A DNA stretch of 64,000 bases from Psychrobacillus sp048572895 (GTDB taxonomy: Bacteria > Bacillota > Bacilli > Bacillales_A > Planococcaceae), in the NCBI RefSeq assembly GCF_048572895.1, contig NZ_CP183878.1, forward strand, positions 868,001 through 932,000. Reading direction: 5' to 3'. The notes below the pieces were generated by a model. That model made no database searches and was not told where the DNA came from. It saw nothing but the letters and a program-made list of their open reading frames with translations. Every line of letters starts with the position of its first letter. Positions within the stretch are counted from its first letter, which is position 1. The translations under genes were made by a program, and so were the position numbers. Shown piece by piece: positions 33,267 through 41,709 of the stretch.

Positions 33267-34436
33267 ATGGTGCAAGAAGTATTAATCGAATTGGCTAAAG
33301 GAATTGGACGTTTTTTCCTTCATCCAGCAGTATATATTACGCTTCTCTTCTCGATATTGATCGGATATGTTCGAGTGAAAAGAGAAAGAAGGCAATTTCG
33401 TACAAGATTATTATGGGGATGGACCGAAACCAAGCATTTCTTGCTAGATGGTATAGTTTGGGCCCTCATTTTATCTGTTATCAGTGTAGCTATCGGATTA
33501 GTTATTCCTAATTCTTGGCTTTGGATATATAGCGTGTGGATGATATTATTTATACTTTTATTTACGTACCAGTTAGGTTCTACGGTTTATACTATTGCAT
33601 TAGGTGCGGCAACAGTCTATGCTATGTATACATTTAGCTGGTCATTTGACGTATTTTCATGGACTGTGTCTGGACTAGATATTTTACAGGATGGAATAGT
33701 GCCAATAGCTATAATGGCCGGACTGTTGCTTATTGTAGAAGGTGTTCTTATTCAAAAACATGGTGCTACGCAAGCCTCTCCAAAACTAGTGACAACTGCT
33801 AGAGGTATGGAAGCGATCGTCTATCATGTTAAAAAACTATGGTTATTGCCTATATTACTTATAATTCCTGGAGATGTTATTCCTTCGTATATACCGTATT
33901 GGCCACAGTTTTCACTTGGAGAAACTACCTTTTCTTTGATTTTATTTCCATTTGTAATTGGCTTTCAACAAAAATCTCAACATTCCCTACCTATTCATTT
34001 TTTCGTAGAATACGGAAAAATTGTTTGGCAACTAGGGATTATTATTACGCTAATTGCGGCTATCGGTTACTTTGTGCCACTAGTTAGTGCAATTGCCCTA
34101 CTAATTGGTTTAATAGCAAGATTGCTTATTACGATCATAAAATACCAACAAGAAAAGACAGGAAATTATGCTGTCTCACCACAAACGAATGGTGTTATGA
34201 TTGCGGGAGTTCTGTCCGGTTCTCCAGCTGAAAAAATGGGTCTATTAATAGGAGAACGTATTGTCAAAGTGAACGGACAAAAAGTTGAAAACGAACAGGA
34301 ATTATATGAAGCGGTTCAAATAAATGCCGCCCATTGTCGGTTAGAAGTACTGGATTCAAATGGAGAGTTACGTCTTCGTCAGCATATATTATTTAGACAT
34401 GATCATTATCGACTAGGTCTAATCTTAGTTAGATAG
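33267..34436 (+). CDS. minJ: Cell-division topological determinant MinJ
   Basis: The 389-aa protein has seven or more TM helices (about residues 10-290) and a C-terminal cytoplasmic PDZ domain (GVMIAGVLSGSPAEKMGLLIGERIVKVNG). MinJ bridges DivIVA and MinD at cell poles and septa in Bacillus. Identification rests on architecture, length and position directly after ctpB and before csbA, matching B. subtilis yvjD. The ATG at 33267 is eight bases after GAGGGGG; the ATG at 33261 would be too close. Confidence 0.88.
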   Translation: MVQEVLIELAKGIGRFFLHPAVYITLLFSILIGYVRVKRERRQFRTRLLWGWTETKHFLLDGIVWALILSVISVAIGLVIPNSWLWIYSVWMILFILLFTYQLGSTVYTIALGAATVYAMYTFSWSFDVFSWTVSGLDILQDGIVPIAIMAGLLLIVEGVLIQKHGATQASPKLVTTARGMEAIVYHVKKLWLLPILLIIPGDVIPSYIPYWPQFSLGETTFSLILFPFVIGFQQKSQHSLPIHFFVEYGKIVWQLGIIITLIAAIGYFVPLVSAIALLIGLIARLLITIIKYQQEKTGNYAVSPQTNGVMIAGVLSGSPAEKMGLLIGERIVKVNGQKVENEQELYEAVQINAAHCRLEVLDSNGELRLRQHILFRHDHYRLGLILVR

Positions 34437-34444
34437 GAGAAGCA

Positions 34445-34702
34445 ATGGAATCACTATCACTCACAACTCAACTAATATTGGCTATTTTTGCTCCTGCATT
34501 ACTCGTCGTACTATTTACACGTATCACATTCAATCATTATGTTGCGCTAATATTGACTGTCGCATTATTTGCCGCATCGGTCTACGCAGGCTACACACAC
34601 AGATGGTGGATTTATATGATCGACGCCGCTTCACTCACATTCGGCTTCTGGTATAGTACGCATATGAAAACTAGTAAAAATAAAAAAAATCCGCCTCTTT
34701 AA
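34445..34702 (+). CDS. csbA: CsbA family (DUF2198) membrane protein
   Basis: The 85-aa protein has three hydrophobic segments and the family patterns LLVVLFTRITFNHYVALILT and MIDAASLTFGFWY. CsbA is a sigma-B-controlled protein of unknown function in B. subtilis, where uvrB and uvrA follow it. Here that synteny stops and a dispersed element follows. It starts eight bases after minJ with TAGGAGAAGC as ribosome binding site. Confidence 0.88.
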   Translation: MESLSLTTQLILAIFAPALLVVLFTRITFNHYVALILTVALFAASVYAGYTHRWWIYMIDAASLTFGFWYSTHMKTSKNKKNPPL

Positions 34703-34723
34703 CCAAAGAGAGCGGATTTTTTG
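34686..34723 (+). terminator. Terminator overlapping the csbA stop
   Basis: AAAATCCGCCTCTTT and AAAGAGAGCGGATTTT pair around AACC, followed by TT. The left arm contains the last codons of csbA. Confidence 0.92.
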
Positions 34724-34728
34724 TATAT

Positions 34729-35386
34729 GAACACTGAATTCATGGGGTTTAAATGAATGAGTAATACTACTGATTTCCGTTACATGTGGTCGCTTCCCGC
34801 GGGCGAGGCCGAGCCTCCTCGTTCGCTACGCTCCCTGCGGGGTCTCGACTTTCTCGCTTATCCCGCTGGAGTCGCCACATTTCACTACAATCAATAAAAC
34901 GTGTGGCACTGCACAAGAAGATATAATATAGCGTATCGCTTAGATGATAAGATTAGTCAAAGCTAATATAGGGATAAAAACGTCTATTGAATTGGGGATA
35001 CTATTCTGTAACGAAGAATGAAGCAACTAGACTTTCTTTTATCTGGTGGAAATAAAGAGAAATATTAAGTAGTTACTAAATAAAGAAGCGAAATAGCGAA
35101 CGAAATTGCATCTTCGTGAGCTTCCTCTATCATTAGGAAAGTATCTTATCTCTAGTTATCCAAAACGCTTAGTAACCTGTTACTAAGCGTTGTAGGAGGT
35201 CGACCGTCAGACAAATGCCATAAAATTACCGAAAAAGGAGAGGCTGGTTGTGACGAAAGTCACAACTAGCCTCTTAAAAAAATACTCGGTAATCATATAG
35301 CAAAACAGCTGCCAAAAGCCCTTCGAAAACGATAAAAACAGGTTTTGCCCTTAAAGGCCCGAGTGTCTTTGCCTGGTTTTCTTAAT
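34729..35386 (+). repeat. Dispersed non-coding element, full copy B
   Basis: Starts GAACACTGAATTC. It has the GC-rich left domain with CCGCGGGCG...GGAGTCGCC...CACTACAATCAA, the core at 35078-35123, outer stem ATTACCGA (35225-35232) with TCGGTAAT (35286-35293), an inner 16-bp hairpin with a GAAA tetraloop (35239-35274) and a decayed terminator-like end. It is the only copy with both the long left domain and the full right domain. Confidence 0.85.
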
Positions 35387-35403
35387 TATGTACAAATAAA
35401 CTA

Positions 35404-35712
35404 TCAAAATATCAGACTATATATCGCTAAAACTCCAATGGTACCAAGTACAACAACCATCACATTTGAAAATAGAAAAGCTAAGCTAAAAGCAACGACC
35501 GTTCCTATTAAACCAAATAGAAGATTATCCTGCTGCACATATAAAATTGCAGGGAAGATTAAAGCGCCTAAAACTGCATAAGGAATATTGCGTAATACAC
35601 CTGATACGACTGGAGGCAGTTCTTTTCCCTCTAAAAAGGTGAGAGGAAATGCCCTTGGAATATACGTAACCAGTGCCATTCCAAGTATTGTCCACCAATA
35701 CCACATACCCAT
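35404..35712 (-). CDS. azlD: Branched-chain amino acid exporter subunit AzlD
   Basis: The 102-aa protein has three to four TM helices (WWTILGMALVTYIPRAFPLTFLEGKELPPVVSGVLRNIPYAVLGALIFP pattern of the AzlD family). With AzlC it forms a two-subunit exporter of branched-chain amino acids or analogues. It starts four bases after the azlC stop. Confidence 0.93.
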   Translation of the reverse strand: MGMWYWWTILGMALVTYIPRAFPLTFLEGKELPPVVSGVLRNIPYAVLGALIFPAILYVQQDNLLFGLIGTVVAFSLAFLFSNVMVVVLGTIGVLAIYSLIF

Positions 35713-35716
35713 TAAG

Positions 35717-36424
35717 TTATGCCCCTTTCGGTAAACTTTTGCCGCGTTTTGTGTAAATTATTTCGATAAAAATAGAAGCTGCTAATGTAGCGACTAAAAT
35801 GGACCAGCCCGTCGACAATAGCTGAGTCCAATAAAAGAACCCATTAATCATAGCTGCAACTAGTGCGAGCATTACTACTTTTCTGCTTCCACGCATAGAG
35901 GGAACTAGCAGTCCAACAAACATCGCATACAAAGCAATGGACATTGCTGCTTGTAAAAATGCCGGGAGATTTGCACCAATGACATGACCAACTGCAGTAA
36001 AAACAACCCAGCTGCTATACGCTATTAAAGCTACGCCAAAAGCAAAAGGTGTAGCTATTTTCTTGCCTTTTTGGGTAGCTAATACCGAAAAACTCTCATC
36101 TGTGATCCCAAAAGCATAAATTCCTTTAATCCATCTTTTTTCACTTTGCATCTTTTCATTCAGTGCGGCCGTCATTAGGAAGTGACGAATATTAACGACA
36201 AACGTATTTAAAACGATTAAAATAGGATCAACACCTTTTGAAATAAGCGTGAGGGACATATATTGTGCTGCTCCTGCATAAACGAAAATACTCATGGCTG
36301 TAGCTTCCAAAATGGAAAGGCCAGTCGTTTTAGCTAGCAGGCCAAATGTCAGGGCAACTGGAAAATAACCGATAGCAATACTGATCCCCGCTTTCAATCC
36401 TGAAAAAAATGAATTATTTTTCAC
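35717..36424 (-). CDS. azlC: Branched-chain amino acid exporter subunit AzlC
   Basis: The 235-aa, seven- to eight-TM large subunit (GISIAIGYFPVALTFGLLAKTTGLSILEATAMSIFVYAGAAQ). I choose the GTG at 36424, preceded by AGGTGG, so that the protein begins MKNNSFFSGLKAG; a start 33 bases upstream gives only an unconserved extension. No LRP-type azlB regulator is adjacent. Confidence 0.93.
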   Translation of the reverse strand: MKNNSFFSGLKAGISIAIGYFPVALTFGLLAKTTGLSILEATAMSIFVYAGAAQYMSLTLISKGVDPILIVLNTFVVNIRHFLMTAALNEKMQSEKRWIKGIYAFGITDESFSVLATQKGKKIATPFAFGVALIAYSSWVVFTAVGHVIGANLPAFLQAAMSIALYAMFVGLLVPSMRGSRKVVMLALVAAMINGFFYWTQLLSTGWSILVATLAASIFIEIIYTKRGKSLPKGA

Positions 36425-36534
36425 AAAACGTTCACCACCTAAATACATAATCAACAAATTATACTATAAGAAGAACGTTTTATGTACAGTAATATTGGGA
36501 ATAGTATAAATATACATATTTGGAGGAGAGCCAA

Positions 36535-37176
36535 ATGCCGGAATGGTTTTCAATAGAAACATTAACAAATTTAACACATGATTATCGAGCACTTGGACCA
36601 CTAATTGGAATCCTATTGCCCTTTTTGGAGGCATTTCTCCCATTTTTGCCGCTAGTCGTTTTTATCGTAGCTAACGTCAATGCATATGGCTTACTGATTG
36701 GTTTTCTTATATCCTGGATAGGGTCGGTTGCCGGTTCCTATGCGGTATTTTTAGTGATTAGAAAATATGGACGAGCACGTGCATTAGGATTTATTACGAG
36801 GCATGTGAAAATTCAAAAACTTATAAAATGGGTAGAAAGAAATGGATTTGGACCTCTTTTTTTACTCGTTTGTTTCCCATTTACACCTTCTGCATTAGTT
36901 AATATTGTTGCAGGTCTTTCAAATATAAAGAAAAATACTTATTTCTGGACGCTAGCATTAGGTAAGCTCATAATGATTTTCGTTGTTAGTTTTATTGGAT
37001 CTGACATTAAGGCATTGATCACTCAACCAATTAGAACCGCTATTGTTATTTTGCTAATTGCTATTCTATGGTTTGTTGGGAAAGCAATCGAAAAAAGGAT
37101 CAATAAAAAAGTAGAGGCGGATTTTAGATTAATCAGCAGTGAAAGAAAAAACAAAAGAGGAGAAAGTCTTGAATAA
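36535..37176 (+). CDS. TVP38/TMEM64 (DedA-like, VTT domain) membrane protein
   Basis: A 213-aa membrane protein with five TM segments. The VTT-domain signature SWIGSVAGSYAVFLVIRKYGRARALGF and the FPFTPSALVNIVAGLSNI stretch are present. Bacterial members are implicated in phospholipid or undecaprenyl-phosphate handling; the specific role here is unknown. The ATG at 36535 follows GGAGG by eight bases. The stop overlaps the signal peptidase start by eight bases, so the two are coupled. Confidence 0.88.
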   Translation: MPEWFSIETLTNLTHDYRALGPLIGILLPFLEAFLPFLPLVVFIVANVNAYGLLIGFLISWIGSVAGSYAVFLVIRKYGRARALGFITRHVKIQKLIKWVERNGFGPLFLLVCFPFTPSALVNIVAGLSNIKKNTYFWTLALGKLIMIFVVSFIGSDIKALITQPIRTAIVILLIAILWFVGKAIEKRINKKVEADFRLISSERKNKRGESLE

Positions 37177-37720
37177 TGTAAAAAAAGAAATGTTGGAATG
37201 GTTGACTGCACTAGTTATTGGTATTTTAATCGTAATGTTCGTCAGAATGTTCCTTGTGACAAATTATGAAGTAGTGGGACGGTCCATGATGCCAACATTG
37301 CATAACAAAGATAAGGTGATTGTTAGTAAACTTTCTAAAATTGATCGGATGGATATTGTGATTTTCCATGGGGATCAGCGTGAAGATTATGTGAAGCGTG
37401 TAATTGGTCTACCAGGTGATAAGATTAGCTATGAGAACGATGAGTTATTTATTAACAATAAAAAGGTAGAAGAGCCTTTTCTACAATCTTATAGTGCATA
37501 TGAAAATCCAAATGATAACTTCACTGGAGATTTTGAATTGGAAGAACTCACCGGAAGTAAACGGGTTCCACCAGATAAGTTGTTTGTTTTAGGGGATAAT
37601 CGGATTTCCAGTTTGGATAGCCGATATTTTCACTTTGTAGATAAAAAAGAAATTGTTGGTGAGGTAAAGATGCGCTACTGGCCCATCTCGCAGGCAACAA
37701 CTCAATTCTATTCCGAATAA
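37169..37720 (+). CDS. sipS: Signal peptidase I (type I, Gram-positive)
   Basis: The 183-aa membrane peptidase removes Sec signal peptides. One N-terminal TM (about 11-30) is followed by box B GRSMMPTL with the nucleophile Ser39, box D REDYVKRVIGLPGD with the general base Lys76, and box E LGDNRISSLDSRYF. TTG at 37169 has GAGGAG six bases upstream; the GTG 30 bases before lies in the preceding gene and lacks a ribosome binding site. The sipS/T/U paralogue cannot be distinguished. Confidence 0.92.
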   Translation: MNNVKKEMLEWLTALVIGILIVMFVRMFLVTNYEVVGRSMMPTLHNKDKVIVSKLSKIDRMDIVIFHGDQREDYVKRVIGLPGDKISYENDELFINNKKVEEPFLQSYSAYENPNDNFTGDFELEELTGSKRVPPDKLFVLGDNRISSLDSRYFHFVDKKEIVGEVKMRYWPISQATTQFYSE

Positions 37721-37778
37721 TTTCCCTCTTTCGTAGTATGTTTTGTACAATAGAGATAGGAAATTATTCGGTTTTTTT
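37713..37778 (+). terminator. Terminator after signal peptidase gene
   Basis: CCGAATAATTTCC (37713-37725) pairs perfectly with GGAAATTATTCGG (37759-37771) across a 33-base loop that can fold itself, followed by TTTTTTT. The left arm overlaps the stop codon. Confidence 0.85.
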
Positions 37779-38007
37779 AATACTGCACTAAATATTGGAT
37801 AAATCTTCCGTTTCGCAATTAAATCAGCATCGAGAGCAAGTAAGTCGAAGTGGAAGCGCAAGTTACCAGTGAAAAGGTAGAGATTTCTCCATTGAGGAAC
37901 TTTCTAAACTGCCATTTACTGCTGTCTCAAGGTTTTGTTGTTTCTTTCTTAATTTAACCTTTTTCAATCAACGTTTTTATAATAATAAATCTGTTCAATT
38001 TTAAATT

Positions 38008-38168
38008 TGCTATCTACTCACTCAATTTATTGAAGTGAATGGTGGCGACTCCAGCGGTGGCCAACAGGATGTTGGTCACGAAGGCGTGGCCACACGAGAT
38101 GGCGTACTTAGCCTTTGTTCCTTGAAAGCGTCCATCTGAAACGGAAATCACAGTATTACTTAATTTAA
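38008..38168 (-). repeat. Dispersed element, left domain only, inverted (copy F)
   Basis: Read on the minus strand: AAGTAATACTGTGATTTCCG...AACAAAGGCTAAGTACGCCAT...GGAGTCGCCACC...CACTTCAATAAA. It contains a 21-base hairpin segment (38059-38079) repeated exactly in inverse orientation at 51935-51955. The preceding part of the gap (37779-38007) shows nothing recognisable. Confidence 0.8.
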
Positions 38169-38214
38169 ATAACCTTTTAAAACAATAACTTCATCTGAAA
38201 GGAGATTGAAGCCA

Positions 38215-41200
38215 GTGTCGTTACGAATAGTTAGTGGCCGATCAGGCTCCGGAAAAACAACCTTTATCCATCAAGAAATGATTACAGAACTACAAAAAGC
38301 TTCTATAGGAGACCCAATATTCTACATAGTACCTGACCAAATGTCATTTTCCAGTGAATATGACCTTGCAGCAGAATCAGGACTTCCTGGACTAATTCGA
38401 GCACAGGTAACGACATTTAAACGATTAGCATGGCGTGTCCTCCAAGAAACTGGTGGCATTTCCAAAGAAGAAATAAGTGGTTTCGGTTACCGCATGCTCA
38501 TACGTAGCCTACTTGAAAACCACAAAGACGAATTTACGCTGTTTAAACGGGCAGCAACTAAAAGAGGATTCACCGATCAAATTGAAGTATTGCTAAAAGA
38601 GTTTAGTAGATACTGTATGGATTATTCTACAATGGCAAATGCCCTAAGTAATTTAGAAAATGTGAATGCACCTAAAACACTTATAGATAAATCCTCCGAT
38701 ATAATGCTGATGCTTGAAAAGGTAGAGCAAAAACTAGGTGTCAGTTATATTGATGGGGAAGGGTACTTAACTTTATTAGCCACTAAAATAAAAGACTCAA
38801 CATTACTTGCAAAAACAGATCTATACATCGATGGATTCACTTCATTTACACCGAGAGAATTAGAGATTATCGAGGAATTAATGAAACAAGTGAAGCGCAT
38901 TACAATTGCCCTTCCTATGGAAACCTTGCAGGATGCACTAGATGACCAATCACTCTTCTATCAACCAGCAAATACATGTGCAATATTATTAGAAATAGCG
39001 CAAACCGAAAAAATTGAAATAGAAGAAACGGTATATCAACATGAACAGAAACGTTTTATATCACAGGAAATTGCACATATTGAGGCTAATCTAGATCAGC
39101 TTCCACCCCTGCAAATAAAGTCAGAGGGTAATATTCGAATAACGGAAGCTGCCAATCGTCGTGCAGAAATGCATGCAGTAGCAAGACAAATACGGGAATT
39201 GATGCAACAGAGAAATATTCGTTATAGCGAAATGGCTATTTTACATAGAGATGCAGATACATATGAAGGATTAATTGAGACAATTTTTCCACAGTATGAT
39301 ATTCCTGCTTTCATTAGTAAAAAGAAACCGATGTTACATCATCCGCTCATTGAACTTAGTCGGACAATTTTAGAGATAATTCGAACGGACTGGAAATACG
39401 AACCAGTTTTTCGTGCAGTGAAGACTGATTTATTTTTTCCATTAGATGCTCCTAAAAAAACATGGAGAGAGCGTGCAGATCGTTTAGAGAATTTTGTGCT
39501 AGCATTTGGAATATACGGAGATAGATGGCTGGATGAAAGACGCTGGGTGTATAAAAAATATCGTGGCTTAGAGTTTTACTCCAAAGTGCAAACAGATGAA
39601 GAAATTAGTATTCAAGCAGATATTCATACAATGAGAGACTTGATCGTCGAACCCATTAAAGTCCTTTCCGATCAGTTGAAACAAAGCAAAACAGGAAAGG
39701 ATTATGCAATAGCTATCTATTCCTTTATAGAATCACTAAATGTCTATGAAAAACTGCAAAGCCTGAAGCTAGCAGAAGAGGAAAACGGCCAATTACTTCT
39801 AGCTTCCGAGCATGAGCAAGTTTGGAACGAGTGGGTAAATGTAATCGACCAGTTTGTATTGATGTTTGGCGAAAAAGAAATGTCCTTAGAGGAAGTAACA
39901 AAAATTTTAGACGAGGGTTACGACCAGCTAGCTTTTTCAAGCATTCCACCTACGATTGACCAAGTGATTGTTGGAAATGTTGATATTATTCGTTTAACAA
40001 ATATAAAAGCTGCTCTTGTGGTTGGCGTAAATGATGGAGCTTATCCAAAACGGATGGATCATGAAGGATTGTTAACAGATACAGAGCGGGAATGGTTCAC
40101 GCAAATAGGATTTGAACTTGCACCAACGTCGAAAATGCGTTTGATGGACGAAAATTATTTAATATATAAAGCATTCGTAACAGCATCCCATTTTTTATAC
40201 GTATCGTATCCGATGGCAGATAACGAAGGAAAAGCACTGTTGCCTTCCATGTATATTAAAAAACTACATCAAATGGTAAGTGATTTACCTGTTGAAGTTG
40301 CTGTCGTGGATCCGAGTGATATGCTATCAGATGAATTAGATTTGACTTCCATTAGTCACCCACGCCCTACATTGCCTTATGTTGTCATGCAGCTTAGAGA
40401 AGCACTAGAAATTGGGGAGTTATCGCCAGTTTGGCAGTCTGTATACCAATATTATTTAGAGGATCCATATTGGACAAAGTTAATGAAGAGAATTACCAAG
40501 CCCCTAACTCATGGCAATAAAACCGAAAGATTAAATGAAGAAATGACTGCTGCACTTTACGGGGAAACGATGCTATCCAGTGTGTCTCGTGTAGAAAAAT
40601 ATTATAGCTGCCCATTTGCACATTACGCATCTTACGGCTTAAAGCTAGAGGAACGTGAAGAGTATAAACTAGAAGCACCTCAAATGGGAGACTTATTCCA
40701 TGCAGCTTTAAAATGGATTGCTGATGAGACGCAGCGTTTAGATTTACTTTGGTCGCAGTTAACTCGTCAGCAATGCTACCAGCTTGCAAAACAAGCCGTC
40801 GATTATATCGTGCCTGTGTTTGTTCACCAATTATTATTAAGCACAAATCGCTATAGATATATCCAACGTAAATTGGAGCAAATCGTTGCCAATACATTAA
40901 TCGCTTTAAGTAATCATTCTAAAGGATCTGGCTTTGTTCCAATTGCAATTGAAGCTGGATTCGGTCCTGGTGAGGCATTGCCAGCACTCGAAATTCCACT
41001 CAAGCGTAATCGGAAAATGCAATTACGAGGCAGAATCGATAGAGTGGATGCAGCCAATATTAACGGCAATATGTTTGTCCGGATTGTCGATTATAAATCA
41101 TCTAAAAAAGGGATTGACCTGAACGAGGTTTACCATGGTATTTCTCTTCAAATGTTGACTTATTTAGACGTTGCTGTAGAAAATGCAGATATTTGGCTGC

Positions 41201-41709
41201 ATGAGAGTGCAGATCCTGCCGGAGTTTTATATGTGCATATGCATAACCCTTTTATTCAATCGCAAAAAGAAATGGAAGATGCGGAACTTGAGGATGCTAT
41301 CTATAAATCATATAAGATGAATGGTCTACTGCTCGATGATCCAGAAGTTATTATGGAGATGGACGATCAGATTTCAGGATTTTCAAAAGTTATTCCCGTA
41401 CGGATGAATAAAGACGGAAATCTGTCGAAATCATCGTCCAAAGTTGTAGAACCGGAGCAAATGAGATTGCTGCAATCCTTTGTTCGTAAAAAGCATGAAC
41501 AAGCAGGAAACGGGATGAATGCTGGGGATACTCGTGTTCTACCATATCGAATAAAAGATAAAATGCCATGTAATTATTGCTCGTATCGAAGTGTTTGCCA
41601 ATTCGATCCCGGGGATCCGGCGCAACAAGTACGAGTATTAAAAGTGGAGCAGCCAGAAATAGTAGCAGAAAAAATTCGACAGGAGATGAGTCCAAATGAA
41701 GATTCCTAA
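38215..41709 (+). CDS. addB: ATP-dependent helicase/nuclease subunit B
   Basis: AddB pairs with AddA to resect double-strand breaks up to Chi sites. The 1164-aa protein begins SLRIVSGRSGSGKTTF (Walker A about residues 8-16), has a degenerate helicase region and a C-terminal RecB-type nuclease (RIVDYKSSKKG, Asp-Tyr-Lys). The 4Fe-4S cysteines are visible: YYSCPFAHY near 800 and CNYCSYRSVC near the C-terminus. Start GTG at 38215, nine bases after GGAGA; the TTG at 38206 is too close to it. It overlaps addA by 14 bases. Confidence 0.96.
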   Translation: MSLRIVSGRSGSGKTTFIHQEMITELQKASIGDPIFYIVPDQMSFSSEYDLAAESGLPGLIRAQVTTFKRLAWRVLQETGGISKEEISGFGYRMLIRSLLENHKDEFTLFKRAATKRGFTDQIEVLLKEFSRYCMDYSTMANALSNLENVNAPKTLIDKSSDIMLMLEKVEQKLGVSYIDGEGYLTLLATKIKDSTLLAKTDLYIDGFTSFTPRELEIIEELMKQVKRITIALPMETLQDALDDQSLFYQPANTCAILLEIAQTEKIEIEETVYQHEQKRFISQEIAHIEANLDQLPPLQIKSEGNIRITEAANRRAEMHAVARQIRELMQQRNIRYSEMAILHRDADTYEGLIETIFPQYDIPAFISKKKPMLHHPLIELSRTILEIIRTDWKYEPVFRAVKTDLFFPLDAPKKTWRERADRLENFVLAFGIYGDRWLDERRWVYKKYRGLEFYSKVQTDEEISIQADIHTMRDLIVEPIKVLSDQLKQSKTGKDYAIAIYSFIESLNVYEKLQSLKLAEEENGQLLLASEHEQVWNEWVNVIDQFVLMFGEKEMSLEEVTKILDEGYDQLAFSSIPPTIDQVIVGNVDIIRLTNIKAALVVGVNDGAYPKRMDHEGLLTDTEREWFTQIGFELAPTSKMRLMDENYLIYKAFVTASHFLYVSYPMADNEGKALLPSMYIKKLHQMVSDLPVEVAVVDPSDMLSDELDLTSISHPRPTLPYVVMQLREALEIGELSPVWQSVYQYYLEDPYWTKLMKRITKPLTHGNKTERLNEEMTAALYGETMLSSVSRVEKYYSCPFAHYASYGLKLEEREEYKLEAPQMGDLFHAALKWIADETQRLDLLWSQLTRQQCYQLAKQAVDYIVPVFVHQLLLSTNRYRYIQRKLEQIVANTLIALSNHSKGSGFVPIAIEAGFGPGEALPALEIPLKRNRKMQLRGRIDRVDAANINGNMFVRIVDYKSSKKGIDLNEVYHGISLQMLTYLDVAVENADIWLHESADPAGVLYVHMHNPFIQSQKEMEDAELEDAIYKSYKMNGLLLDDPEVIMEMDDQISGFSKVIPVRMNKDGNLSKSSSKVVEPEQMRLLQSFVRKKHEQAGNGMNAGDTRVLPYRIKDKMPCNYCSYRSVCQFDPGDPAQQVRVLKVEQPEIVAEKIRQEMSPNEDS

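Noticed and set aside
35345..35581. Plus-strand ORF opposite azlD
   Set aside because: Shadow of azlD without ribosome binding site or recognisable domains.
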